From positions 1 to 54,605 of the forward strand of contig JAKORL010000037.1 of the NCBI GenBank assembly GCA_029777855.1: a DNA stretch of 54,605 bases, read 5' to 3'. The DNA comes from Pseudomonadota bacterium. Lineage in GTDB: Bacteria > Pseudomonadota > Gammaproteobacteria > JAIEPX01. Under the pieces are notes generated by a model. The model had not been told where the DNA came from, ran no database searches, and saw nothing but the letters and a program-made list of their open reading frames with translations. Each line of letters opens with the position of its first letter. Position 1 is the first letter of the stretch. Below are positions 1 to 7,830 of the stretch, in pieces. Made by a program: the position numbers and the translations under genes.

Positions 1-193
1 CCACATTTTTTCTGCCTTTTTTTGGATTTGATGCATCAACTGCTGGACTTTCGACGGTCCTGGCCGGTGGTTGATCAGCAGTTGGTGGTGTAGTTAAATT
101 GTCTTCAGCTTTAATCTTTTTTTGTGGCTGACCGGGTTCCAGGGTCTGCCCTGCTAATCGTTCTAACTTGCTTTTACCTTTTTTCTGGCTCAT
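1..193 (-). CDS. Unknown Lys/Pro-rich protein, N-terminal part only
   Basis: The reading frame starts with ATG at 193 and runs off the left edge of the window, so only about 64 residues are visible. The start reads MSQKKGKSKLERLAG and continues with a polar, Lys/Pro/Gln-rich stretch that looks disordered. I do not recognise a family. It lies on the same strand as, and downstream of, the release-factor-like gene once the kinase/ankyrin block is ignored, so it may be the original downstream neighbour. No signal peptide is visible. Confidence 0.5.
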   Translation of the reverse strand, partial: MSQKKGKSKLERLAGQTLEPGQPQKKIKAEDNLTTPPTADQPPARTVESPAVDASNPKKGRKNV

Positions 194-253
194 ATCACTA
201 ACTCACATTATCACTATATTGTAAGTATAGTACATTCATAGCTTTTTTATGAG

Positions 254-373
254 GCACAAGCCAGTCAGGACAGGGTTTTAGCTGCGGTGGAGAGGTGTGG
301 GCGCTTAATCTTGGGCTTTAGGGGCTTTCTGTAGCTTTTTGCTGTCGGTGTGCTGTCTTTTCAGCGATCCTAG
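254..373 (-). pseudogene. Decayed copy of the release-factor-like gene 3' end
   Basis: Read on the minus strand, this stretch encodes KRQHTDSKKLQKAPKAQD followed by TAA at 307-305. The tail of the intact GGQ gene (stop at 5013) reads KKQHADIKKLRKAPKAED, identical at 13 of 18 positions. DNA similarity continues about 50 bases past both stop codons, to roughly 254 here and 4959 there. No start codon or GGQ domain is present, so this is a 3' fragment only. It marks the far side of a block holding the ankyrin and kinase genes, which suggests that the block was inserted downstream of the release-factor-like gene with duplication of its tail. Confidence 0.7.
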
Positions 374-440
374 GGGGGGGGCAGCGTAAGAGTGCTTCTG
401 TTGCGCAAAATGCAGAGTTTATGCAATTTTCCCGCTCATC

Positions 441-469
441 TTGCCAATTTCATTAGATTGTGGTATTGT
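441..469 (+). promoter_or_regulatory. Sigma-70 promoter of the first ankyrin gene, probably leaderless
   Basis: TTGCCA (441-446), 17 bases, then TATTGT (464-469) preceded by TGG, an extended -10. Only six bases separate the -10 from the ATG at 476, so transcription would start at or next to the start codon. No Shine-Dalgarno sequence precedes the ATG, which fits a leaderless mRNA. Confidence 0.5.
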
Positions 470-475
470 TCTGCC

Positions 476-2242
476 ATGAATAAGCATGAATTAGACAATC
501 AAGCATTAGTACCTCCTTCAGCTGTTGCGCTAGGGGAGCTGGCTGCATCACCTCTGAAAGCGGCTGTAGTGCAGCCTGGGATGCTCGAGGGTCAAGAGCG
601 TATGCAAAGTGCTCACTTGGTGCCATCCGATGCGCAAGGCCATCTTCAGATCTCTTCTCTTATTACAATAATTGTGAAGAGTCTTTCATTCGATGATTTA
701 AAGAATTTTCGACTGGGCTGTCGTTTTTTTAAAAGGGCAACAGATACGGAATTTATTCTTAGAAGTTTGCTTCAATATTTTCAGATAGTTCTTCCTGTTC
801 ATATGATGACAGCATTACGAGCTCAGAAACCAGAGGTCTTCGAACGATTGTTAGCGCAAATAAGAAAAGATTCGTCGTGCAGAGATTTGTTTATTAATGA
901 TCCTGACGCTGGTTGGGGTTTGTGTGCATTACTCAATTTACCTGATTTGCTGAATCTCTTTTTGGGTAAGAGTGTAGCGACGGCTAAAACGCGTACTCAG
1001 AAATTAGCTATTCATTTTTACGCTCGAGTAGGGCTAAAAGATACATTTATATCGCATATCTCAACTTATTGTCCTGAATTTAAATATGACCCAGATAATC
1101 CTGATATTAGAGAAGTAGCTGATCAAGCTATTTTAGGTGGGCAACATGATTTTTATTCTATGTTGGTTAATCAATATGGTTATCCAGATTACAAAAAAGA
1201 TAAAAATGAAGCGCTACGTCTATTGTCACCGGCGATCGCCGGCGGTCAGTTAGATAATCTGAAAAGAATTACTGACGTTTTGCAGGAAGGAACTGTTTTA
1301 ACGTTTGACTATATCATTCGATCTTTGCGATCAGGTTGTGTTGATCTATATAATCATTTAGTGTCGGGCGAAAATCCTTTTTGTCGCATACGAACTAAAG
1401 AAGAAGCGACCGCAGTTTTTTTATCTGCTGCACAATTCGATATTTTATCAGTGGTGCGTTATTTTCTTGAAGATACTGAAGCTAAAAAAAATTGGGGATG
1501 CACATTGGATTCGGAAGTTGATGGCGAGACTGTCTTTACTCGAGCTCTGTTAGGTGGCAGTCACAGAGTATTTGAGTATCTATTAACCAAAGATTCTGGT
1601 TTTGTCTCAAGATCCCATCAAGAGCTTTCTCCGCTTTTTTACAGTGCTAAAGGCGGTAATATAAAAATGTGCCGTGTCTTGATTGAGGAACATAATATAG
1701 ATCCCCATGTTCAATCAGAACAGCAAGAGTGCAGTCTTCATTATGCTGCGGAAAGCGGTAATTATAATAGTTTTTATTGGTTATTTAAACGCGATTTTAA
1801 TGGCACTGAACTACCTCAAAATGTGCAAGGGCTCTCACCATTTCATATTGCCGCACGTCGAGGTCGATACAGCTTTCTTCGCCAAGCATTTATTGATTTC
1901 AGCGTGGAAGAGTTTAAGAAAAAAACATCTTCTGAAGAAACTTTATTGCATTTTGCATTTGGGTCCGGTAATTTAGGCCTGATCGATTTTCTTGTTGATG
2001 AGTGTGATTTATCTCTTAGAGATGTCGATAAAAAAGGGAATACACCTTTGCATCGTTATTTTGCTGGAGGATTCTCCATTGATGAGCAGATTGATTTTGT
2101 CACACAATTTGTCGAAAAATATGACCCTAAATTATTTATTATTGAAAACCATGAATATGATACCCCGTTTACATTGATGCCAGCTCAATGTGAAGAGCTT
2201 ATTGAAAATCGTATAGGTCCTCTTGCGGAAAATGAAATTTAA
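476..2242 (+). CDS. F-box-like ankyrin-repeat protein, candidate effector
   Basis: A 588-residue soluble protein. Residues about 55-90 (ISSLITIIVKSLSFDD... followed by NFRLGCRFFKRA) resemble an F-box. The remainder carries degenerate ankyrin repeats, clearest in the second half: SLHYAAESGNYNSFYWLF, SPFHIAARRGRYSFLRQ, TLLHFAFGSGNLGLIDFLV and NTPLHRYF. F-box plus ankyrin is the architecture of Legionella effectors that recruit host ubiquitin ligases, so secretion into a host cell is a reasonable inference; no secretion signal can be proven. An upstream in-frame start at 392 is possible, but the promoter overlaps that stretch, so I prefer 476. The gene converges on the kinase gene; the two stop codons overlap within TTAA at 2239-2242. 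Confidence 0.82.
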   Translation: MNKHELDNQALVPPSAVALGELAASPLKAAVVQPGMLEGQERMQSAHLVPSDAQGHLQISSLITIIVKSLSFDDLKNFRLGCRFFKRATDTEFILRSLLQYFQIVLPVHMMTALRAQKPEVFERLLAQIRKDSSCRDLFINDPDAGWGLCALLNLPDLLNLFLGKSVATAKTRTQKLAIHFYARVGLKDTFISHISTYCPEFKYDPDNPDIREVADQAILGGQHDFYSMLVNQYGYPDYKKDKNEALRLLSPAIAGGQLDNLKRITDVLQEGTVLTFDYIIRSLRSGCVDLYNHLVSGENPFCRIRTKEEATAVFLSAAQFDILSVVRYFLEDTEAKKNWGCTLDSEVDGETVFTRALLGGSHRVFEYLLTKDSGFVSRSHQELSPLFYSAKGGNIKMCRVLIEEHNIDPHVQSEQQECSLHYAAESGNYNSFYWLFKRDFNGTELPQNVQGLSPFHIAARRGRYSFLRQAFIDFSVEEFKKKTSSEETLLHFAFGSGNLGLIDFLVDECDLSLRDVDKKGNTPLHRYFAGGFSIDEQIDFVTQFVEKYDPKLFIIENHEYDTPFTLMPAQCEELIENRIGPLAENEI

Positions 2243-4857
2243 AATTTTCCTGAAGTTTGTGTCTGTATTGCCCTTTGATTAGCTTCATTTTGAGGGGCTT
2301 GTTTAACAAGAGCCTCAATTTTTCTTGTTGTTGGAATGCTCATAAGTGGTGGAGATGTTTTTGAAATCGCTTCTTTCAATAGCTCCGCGCGGTTACGAGG
2401 ATCTTTGGTGTGTTTATCTGCTAAAACACTATCTATTCCAGGTGATTTCAAGAGCTCTCTAATTAATTGTTTTCCAGCATTATTGTAAAAGTCTTTTCCG
2501 CCGGGCCCATTCAATTGCTGAATTACAAACTCTGTCATCTGAATTAATTCTTGTTGCGTAGATTTAGTATCTGTTACTCTTTCTATTAGTTTTACACTAT
2601 CTTCGCCTCGAATTTTTGAATCTAGTTGCGTCGCTGGGCTTCCAAAGGTGCGATTATAGTAGTTTTCTATGTTTCTTAAATTTACAGCCACATTTTGATT
2701 GCAATAGAGATCGGGAGCAATATGAATTATCCCCACCTCTGTAAATGCCCGCTGTGCAGAAATTAGTGCTTCAGGATTGACGTTTGGATTGGTGCTGTAG
2801 AATGCTATAGAATTAACGCCTTTTTTTGCAATTGACTTAACGAAGTCTTGCTCGTTTCCGTTTTGTCTTGCTTTTTCATAATCTTCAATGGAAACGGCAT
2901 AGGCTTTTAGGCCCACCGGATTTGTAGGATTATTATTTTTGCTATTATCAATAATTTTGTTGAGTAGAGCATAGGCTTCTATAACAGAAGGGCGATTATT
3001 AGGGTTTTGATCTGTCATTCTCTCGATGAGTCTTATAAGATCAGGATCATGATTCCTCGCTTTAACAGGATCAATTACATAAGTTCTATGAATAACGTCT
3101 TCTTGATCATAGCCATCTACATTGACTACTCTGATATTTACCTTTTCGACATTAAAAACCTCCATCAGGGAAACACCTAGAGCGTACACTTCGGTTTTAT
3201 CACTGTAATTATGCTGCATTTCGCGCGCACGTATTTCTGGTGCAATAAAGCCGGGTGTGCCTGTTACACCTCCTGAAAAGCCTGGATTATCTCGCGTGAC
3301 CATTTCTGCATATCCAAAATCGATATGCTTAGTATCCAGTGCGGTGTTAATTACCATGTTATCTGGTTTGATATCTCGGTGTAATTGGCGTTTCTCTTTG
3401 GCTTTTCGTTCTTCAAGAACGTTTTGTTTCTCAGTTGTTGCTGTTAGATTACTTCGAAAAGAGGTAGTTTCCACAATTGTATTCTTATCCACGTGTATAT
3501 CAACTGCTCCTTTTAGTATTTTTTTAGCAATCAGTAATCTTTGGGCTTCAGATAATCGAGCGGGATTTCTTTTATCAGTTGTTTTTTCTAGTAATGTATG
3601 AAGCTCCATTCCTTCTTCTAATTTCATACCTATATAAAGTGTACCATCTAAACCTTGATGAGTGAATTTCAAGTTTTTTGAAGCCTGAAGACTTTCGATT
3701 TCGCCTGCCATAGAAGCGGCCAATTTAGCTGGGATTTGTTTTAATGCAATCCATTCCCCTGTTCCATTAATTTGCGCTAGTGTGACTATTCCATTGGCGC
3801 CTTGTCCCAATTTACCTGGGATGTAAACAGTATATTCCGGGGCATTTCGTGGCTTTACTGATTTGCCATTATTTACTATCTTGTTGTCCTTTAAATCTTG
3901 TGGATTTATTTTAGGATGTAAGTAGGGTAGCCGTACCACATCTGCTGGTTTTTGAGTTGTTTGAGGCGCGACAGCTGCTGCTACGAGAGTTGCCTCTTCT
4001 TTGTCTTTTGCCGCGGTTTCTTTCTTAACTGGGGAGGTTCTTATCACTCCTCTTGTCCAGGATTGGCGAGGGCTATTATTAGGCTGTCGTGTTGTTGGTG
4101 AGGTGGCGCTTTCATCGGAGAGGTGTGAACCATCGAGTGCTGATTGTCGAAGTCTAGTATTATCTAATGATTGAGTGGAGCGCTCTCTTTGCTCTAAAGA
4201 AAATGATCCTAAGATCTCTACCGAATTATCCGGCTCAGCTTCTGTTGGTGAGACATGAGGGTTTGCGTATTTAGCAGCTTCTTTCTCAACGTGATCTGGA
4301 TCTGGATTGTTGAGCATTTCATTGAACATAGCAACTGTTTTTCTAACTCCGTTCTCTTCAATATGACTCGCTAGCATATCGTAAACAGCTTCAGAGTAGC
4401 CGCTCATGTTCTTCAGCTTTAAGGTTAAATGTAGCAAGTGATGTTCTTGGAGTACTATTCCTTTTTCAGCGCATTTTTCAGCTAGAATATAAACATCGTC
4501 TCGTCTATATTCTTTTATATTTTTTAGGAATCTAAATATTTTTTGATCGTAGTTTGATAGGTTAATATTTTTCAATAACGCATTTTTAATGGCGTCTGAG
4601 CAGCCTGATTGTCCTATTATTTCTTTTAGAGTGTTTAAGTGTTCAGTATCATTTTCATAATATCGCATATTATGATTTTCTAAGTTTTTCACCAGTAAAT
4701 ACACATTGAAATCGCGGTATTCACGATTTAAATGCTGTATTGCTTGTTGAATGGAGTTTATGGAAGGTTGGTTTTGAGATATAAAGAAGCGCAGTAAGCT
4801 AAGGTCTTCTTTCCTCAGTTTTGCAATGGATTCTTTAAGCTTGCTATCTTGACGCAT
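2239..4857 (-). CDS. Eukaryote-like Ser/Thr protein kinase with long flanking regions
   Basis: An 872-residue protein with a central Hanks-type kinase domain at about 340-645. Visible elements are the glycine loop GQGANGIV (about 350), catalytic lysine in IALKQ (about 370), catalytic loop HRDIKPDN (about 494), DFG in HIDFGYAEM (about 514), the activation segment end TPGFIAPE and a conserved Asp in SDKTEVYALGVSL. All key residues are present, so it should be active. A charged insert of about 40 residues sits just before the catalytic loop. The N-terminal third is helical and polar and the C-terminal 220 residues are also mostly helical; neither matches a family I know. There is no membrane segment or PASTA domain, unlike housekeeping bacterial kinases, so a host-directed effector kinase is more likely. 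Confidence 0.85.
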   Translation of the reverse strand: MRQDSKLKESIAKLRKEDLSLLRFFISQNQPSINSIQQAIQHLNREYRDFNVYLLVKNLENHNMRYYENDTEHLNTLKEIIGQSGCSDAIKNALLKNINLSNYDQKIFRFLKNIKEYRRDDVYILAEKCAEKGIVLQEHHLLHLTLKLKNMSGYSEAVYDMLASHIEENGVRKTVAMFNEMLNNPDPDHVEKEAAKYANPHVSPTEAEPDNSVEILGSFSLEQRERSTQSLDNTRLRQSALDGSHLSDESATSPTTRQPNNSPRQSWTRGVIRTSPVKKETAAKDKEEATLVAAAVAPQTTQKPADVVRLPYLHPKINPQDLKDNKIVNNGKSVKPRNAPEYTVYIPGKLGQGANGIVTLAQINGTGEWIALKQIPAKLAASMAGEIESLQASKNLKFTHQGLDGTLYIGMKLEEGMELHTLLEKTTDKRNPARLSEAQRLLIAKKILKGAVDIHVDKNTIVETTSFRSNLTATTEKQNVLEERKAKEKRQLHRDIKPDNMVINTALDTKHIDFGYAEMVTRDNPGFSGGVTGTPGFIAPEIRAREMQHNYSDKTEVYALGVSLMEVFNVEKVNIRVVNVDGYDQEDVIHRTYVIDPVKARNHDPDLIRLIERMTDQNPNNRPSVIEAYALLNKIIDNSKNNNPTNPVGLKAYAVSIEDYEKARQNGNEQDFVKSIAKKGVNSIAFYSTNPNVNPEALISAQRAFTEVGIIHIAPDLYCNQNVAVNLRNIENYYNRTFGSPATQLDSKIRGEDSVKLIERVTDTKSTQQELIQMTEFVIQQLNGPGGKDFYNNAGKQLIRELLKSPGIDSVLADKHTKDPRNRAELLKEAISKTSPPLMSIPTTRKIEALVKQAPQNEANQRAIQTQTSGKF

Positions 4858-5012
4858 ACTTGTCTCTCTATACTAAGATCTATCTTAAATACCCTTCATA
4901 TTAAGTGTAGTTGATGAATTTGTTTTTGGCCAATATGTACGGGGTGCTTGGAGGTGGGCGGTAGAATCCAGGCAGGGCGCGGGTTTTGGCGGTGGTGGTG
5001 AGGCGAGGGCTC

Positions 5013-5417
5013 TTAGTCCTCGGCTTTAGGAGCTTTTCGGAGCTTTTTGATGTCGGCGTGTTGTTTTTTGTCGGCGAGCATTTTGAGCTTGGAACGGCGG
5101 GAGCGGCGGCGTTTTTGGCGACGGATTTTTTCAATTTCTTGTTGGTGTTCGCTTTTTTTCTCGAATAATTGTTCTTCCATTTTTTCGATGAGTCGGCGAC
5201 GAGCGTGAAAACGATTTTCTTCGCGCATGCGCGATTTTTGACATTTAATTTCAAGGCCAGTTGGAATATGTTTTAGATAAACGCAAGAAGCGGTTTTCTG
5301 TAATTTTTGTCCGCCATGTCCTGAGCCGATAATGAATTTTTCAACAAGATCTGATTCTGCAATGTTGAGTTGCTGCATCAGAATTCTAAGTTGTTTCCAT
5401 TTATTTTGCGTAATCAT
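5013..5417 (-). CDS. Peptide-chain-release-factor-like protein with GGQ domain
   Basis: A 134-residue protein consisting of the class I release factor catalytic domain without codon-recognition domains. GSGHGGQKLQKT (about 31-42) contains the GGQ tripeptide that triggers peptidyl-tRNA hydrolysis, followed by ASCVYLKHIPTGLEIKC and a QKSR..REENR segment. The C-terminal 50 residues are very basic, as in ribosome-rescue hydrolases. The core is closer to the C12orf65/mtRF-R type than to E. coli ArfB, so I give no symbol. It probably releases nascent chains from stalled ribosomes. Its start overlaps the stop of the upstream rhomboid gene by four bases (ATGA), implying coupled translation. Its 3' end is duplicated at 254-373. 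Confidence 0.85.
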   Translation of the reverse strand: MITQNKWKQLRILMQQLNIAESDLVEKFIIGSGHGGQKLQKTASCVYLKHIPTGLEIKCQKSRMREENRFHARRRLIEKMEEQLFEKKSEHQQEIEKIRRQKRRRSRRSKLKMLADKKQHADIKKLRKAPKAED

Positions 5418-6028
5418 TTTGTTATTCCGATAAATCCGCCAAATTGATGTAGAAGATGAGGGACATAGTAGTAAGCGGCAATGCCGCTAGCAAATCCGGA
5501 TAAATGCGCTTCCCAAGATACTTCACGTTTGTCTGGAAATAAATCGAGTAATAATCCACCAAAATAGTATAAGCTGATTGCACCTAAGGCGAATGACATG
5601 ATGGTTTGTTCGTTATAGGCTTGAATGATGAGATAACTCCAATATCCCATGATTAATCCGCTTGCGCCTAAATGAAAAGCAGGTCGACCGATGATCCATA
5701 CAATGATTCCGCTTCCCAAGGTGATAAAGGCAGTGACGAAATAAAATATTCCAAATCCTTTTAATAAAACAAGATTGGCTAAAATAAATAAGGGGAATGT
5801 ATTAAAAAATAAATGGTTAAAATGTCCGTGTAAAATTGGTGAGACCGGTATGCCGATCAGTCCCCATACTCTGCGAGGGTAAACGCCAAAAATATTCAGT
5901 CGTGATCCAAGAATCCACCAGTTCACAAAATTGAGAATCCACATGATGCCAATAGCGATTAAGAGGTAATATGAATTAACTTGCATCGCTGTGACGAGAG
6001 CAGTTAGGTTTGCGATAATGTCGTTCAT
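5414..6028 (-). CDS. Rhomboid-family intramembrane serine protease
   Basis: A 204-residue integral membrane protein with about six hydrophobic helices. Rhomboid hallmarks are the HGHFNHLFFN segment (68-77) on helix 2, the catalytic serine in GASG (Ser123) and the catalytic histidine in AHLSG (His175). It should cleave transmembrane segments of membrane proteins within the inner membrane; the substrate is unknown. It overlaps the release-factor-like gene by four bases and is therefore likely in one transcript with it. The Ser-His pair is intact, so this is an active protease rather than a pseudoprotease. Confidence 0.9.
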   Translation of the reverse strand: MNDIIANLTALVTAMQVNSYYLLIAIGIMWILNFVNWWILGSRLNIFGVYPRRVWGLIGIPVSPILHGHFNHLFFNTFPLFILANLVLLKGFGIFYFVTAFITLGSGIIVWIIGRPAFHLGASGLIMGYWSYLIIQAYNEQTIMSFALGAISLYYFGGLLLDLFPDKREVSWEAHLSGFASGIAAYYYVPHLLHQFGGFIGITK

Positions 6029-6089
6029 GAATTGTCCTTGGTCATAATGTATTTAGTTTAATAGTACACTATTTAAAGAAATGGGCTAT

Positions 6090-6704
6090 TTATTTTTTCT
6101 GGATTGCCACGTGTGCCTGAATAATGTCTTTGTTAGTAACAATCCAATCGAGTCCTACATCCCAGGATTCTCGATCTAATTGTTTTTGTTCTTGAAATTC
6201 GTACGCAAGTCCAATTAACGTAGTATTTTTAGGTCGATTCTGATGATTTAAAAATGCGAAAGTTCGATCGTAATAGCCTACACCCATTCCCAGGCGTGTT
6301 CCGGTATTGTCGAAAGCGACGAGGGGTAGCAGTACAAGTTCTAGTTTATGGGGTTCAATTATTTTTTTTTCGTCTTGAATGGGTTCCGGAATTCCATAGC
6401 GATTTTTAATCAGAGCCTCTTCGGGTTCATGTCGTACCATGACTAAATGTTTAAGGTCGTTGCTTGCAAGGGCAGGTAGGTAGCATTTTTTATTTTGTGT
6501 GTGGGCTAGATTCATCAATAATGATGGATCTATTTCGCCATCGTGTGCGATGTAAAAGGCGATATGTTGAGCCTGTTGCCACAGTGTCGTGCTGACAAGA
6601 CGAGCGCACGCTTCCTGGCTGGCCTTATGGATTTCGTCGTAGGTTAGTGCTCGACGCATAGCGAGAATGCTGGATCGAATGGCGCTTTTTGTTACAAGAT
6701 TCAT
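6090..6704 (-). CDS. fthC: 5-formyltetrahydrofolate cyclo-ligase
   Basis: A 204-residue protein of the 5-FCL family (E. coli YgfA), which converts 5-formyl-THF to 5,10-methenyl-THF with ATP. Support: basic N-terminus KSAIRSSILAMRRAL, the substrate-site segment NRYGIPEP, and the strongly conserved LLPLVAFDNTGTRLGMGVGYYDR region. Its position directly downstream of zapA and 6S RNA is the classic gammaproteobacterial arrangement. Here the Shine-Dalgarno sequence GGAGG (6 bases before the ATG) is part of the 3' strand of the 6S RNA closing stem, so translation from the long transcript may depend on 6S processing. Confidence 0.93.
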   Translation of the reverse strand: MNLVTKSAIRSSILAMRRALTYDEIHKASQEACARLVSTTLWQQAQHIAFYIAHDGEIDPSLLMNLAHTQNKKCYLPALASNDLKHLVMVRHEPEEALIKNRYGIPEPIQDEKKIIEPHKLELVLLPLVAFDNTGTRLGMGVGYYDRTFAFLNHQNRPKNTTLIGLAYEFQEQKQLDRESWDVGLDWIVTNKDIIQAHVAIQKK

Positions 6705-6889
6705 GGTTTGCCTCCGTGGTACCGGTGCGAACGACTATTCTGAACCCTTTGGTTCAGGTGGGGTAATCGGTATCGAATTAGGCTTTCCAGTTAAGGACAT
6801 GCACACCGCGATACTATGCAAACCCCGAGTCTTAAGCAGTAACGGTTCAAGAATAACTGCCCGCTTGTCGTGTACCAGAGAGGCAATTT
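6705..6889 (-). ncRNA. ssrS: 6S RNA
   Basis: The minus strand between zapA and fthC carries a 6S-like RNA of about 185 nt. The ends pair: TTGCCTC plus TGGTAC on the 5' side (gaggcaa at 6880-6886 on the plus strand) with GTACCA plus GAGGCAA on the 3' side (6708-6714). Conserved internal elements are ACAAGCGGGC near the 5' end and CTGAACCAAAGGGTTCAG, matching the TTGAACCAAGGGTTCAA hairpin of E. coli 6S. Synteny (zapA, ssrS, fthC, same strand) agrees. 6S RNA mimics an open promoter and sequesters sigma-70 RNA polymerase in stationary phase. Exact ends are estimated within a few bases. Confidence 0.92.
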
Positions 6890-6890
6890 A

Positions 6891-6919
6891 ATTCTAGCTC
6901 AACTTTTTCAAAACTGCCA
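6891..6919 (-). promoter_or_regulatory. Probable 6S RNA promoter
   Basis: On the minus strand TAGAAT (6896-6891) lies a few bases before the predicted 6S 5' end. A weak -35 TGGCAG (6919-6914) is 17 bases upstream. The -10 is good and its position fits the RNA end. Confidence 0.5.
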
Positions 6920-6994
6920 CTCCGTAATTTTACTCTACTTTTCATCCTTATTGGATCGAAGTGAGTTAACACATCGTGTGCTATCAAGTCCTGG

Positions 6995-7327
6995 TTAAGC
7001 GGTTTCTTCCGCCAATGCTTTTTCAATTTTGTTATGTAGATTTTGAATTCTATTACTAATTGTTTCCATGAAACTGTGACTTTGTTTTTTTTCTGATTTT
7101 AAATCGTATACAACATTTAATGCAGCAATTGCCGCAATTCTATCTAAGCTTTGAACTTTTCCAGTATTTGCAACTTCACGCATTTGTGCATCGAGATATA
7201 CAGCAGCATTTTGTAAATCGACTACTTTATCAGGAGGACATTTCACTTGAAAATCTCGCCCTAATAATTTTACCGTTACAGTATTGCCTGTATTTGCTTC
7301 GTTAATTGTATCATTCATTAATGTCAC
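6995..7327 (-). CDS. zapA: Cell division protein ZapA
   Basis: A 110-residue protein of the ZapA family, which bundles FtsZ filaments and stabilises the Z-ring. The N-terminal half holds the ZapA domain (VTVKLLGRDFQVKCPP, then AAVYLDAQMREVA and IAAIAALNVVYDL); the C-terminal half is a coiled coil that mediates tetramer formation. It lies upstream of 6S RNA and overlaps the preceding small coiled-coil gene by 17 bases, as in many gammaproteobacteria. The start MTLMND has a second ATG three codons in; either could be used. Confidence 0.93.
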   Translation of the reverse strand: MTLMNDTINEANTGNTVTVKLLGRDFQVKCPPDKVVDLQNAAVYLDAQMREVANTGKVQSLDRIAAIAALNVVYDLKSEKKQSHSFMETISNRIQNLHNKIEKALAEETA

Positions 7328-7517
7328 TCCTTAGTTGGGAAAGTACACGTTTAATTTTGTTCGCGGCCATAAGATTTTTGTCTTGTAATTGGGCGCGTTC
7401 TTGAGTCAGTCGAAATAATTTTTGTCTTAAACTTTGGTTTTCTACTTTCAAATGGCGCCTGTCGCGAAGCAACGCCTCAATGCGTTGGTCTAAATTAGCC
7501 AGATCCACATCATTCAT
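7311..7517 (-). CDS. Small coiled-coil protein, TIGR02449/ZapB-like
   Basis: A 68-residue, highly charged protein predicted to be one continuous coiled coil: LDQRIEALLRDRRHLKVENQ and SLRQKLFRLTQERAQLQDKN show heptad spacing of Leu/Ile. Small proteins of this kind directly upstream of zapA are known in gammaproteobacteria as the TIGR02449 family and are probably division-associated. The 17-base overlap with zapA argues for coupled expression. The family link rests on length, coiled-coil pattern and position, not on a catalytic motif. Confidence 0.75.
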   Translation of the reverse strand: MNDVDLANLDQRIEALLRDRRHLKVENQSLRQKLFRLTQERAQLQDKNLMAANKIKRVLSQLRSDINE

Positions 7518-7666
7518 CCTAAATGACCTCTATGTTATCAGTTGCGTTTTACACTCTAATTGGCATCATGCCTAAGTGAAAAAAAGAATCAAGTACCTTC
7601 AATCTAAATTTATCAACGGTTTATCTTAGTGATCCTCACTCAAAGGGTCAAGTTTAAGGCAAAAAA

Positions 7667-7725
7667 AGAGCTCAGGTATAACATTGAAACAGTAGTGAAT
7701 GTTAACAGAACAGACATCAAGCTCT
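7667..7725. other. Nested inverted repeats in the zapA-pepP divergent spacer
   Basis: The 313-base spacer 7518-7830 holds no gene; ygfB, often found beside pepP, is absent. It contains an inner perfect 7-bp inverted repeat TAACATT/AATGTTA (7679-7685 and 7698-7704) inside an outer 6-bp pair AGAGCT/AGCTCT (7667-7672 and 7720-7725). This could fold as a hairpin or be a regulator site; nothing proves a function. Confidence 0.35.
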
Positions 7726-7787
7726 CCGAGTAATGTCTCAATGTAAGATCTAACCCCTTTAGACTTGCTGCTAGGTTTCGTCTGTGG

Positions 7788-7796
7788 TGGTATAAT
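7788..7796 (+). promoter_or_regulatory. Extended -10 promoter of the pepP-ubi operon
   Basis: TGGTATAAT is a perfect -10 (7791-7796) with the TGn extension, which lessens the need for a -35. Transcription would start near 7803, downstream of the TTG at 7765, and so supports pepP starting at 7831. Confidence 0.6.
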
Positions 7797-7830
7797 GATA
7801 AGAGTTAACGATACAACGTGGATGGAAACT

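Noticed and set aside
4901..5254. 117-residue basic ORF overlapping the release-factor-like gene in another frame
   Set aside because: The GGQ frame explains the sequence; the alternative frame is Lys-rich by codon shift only.
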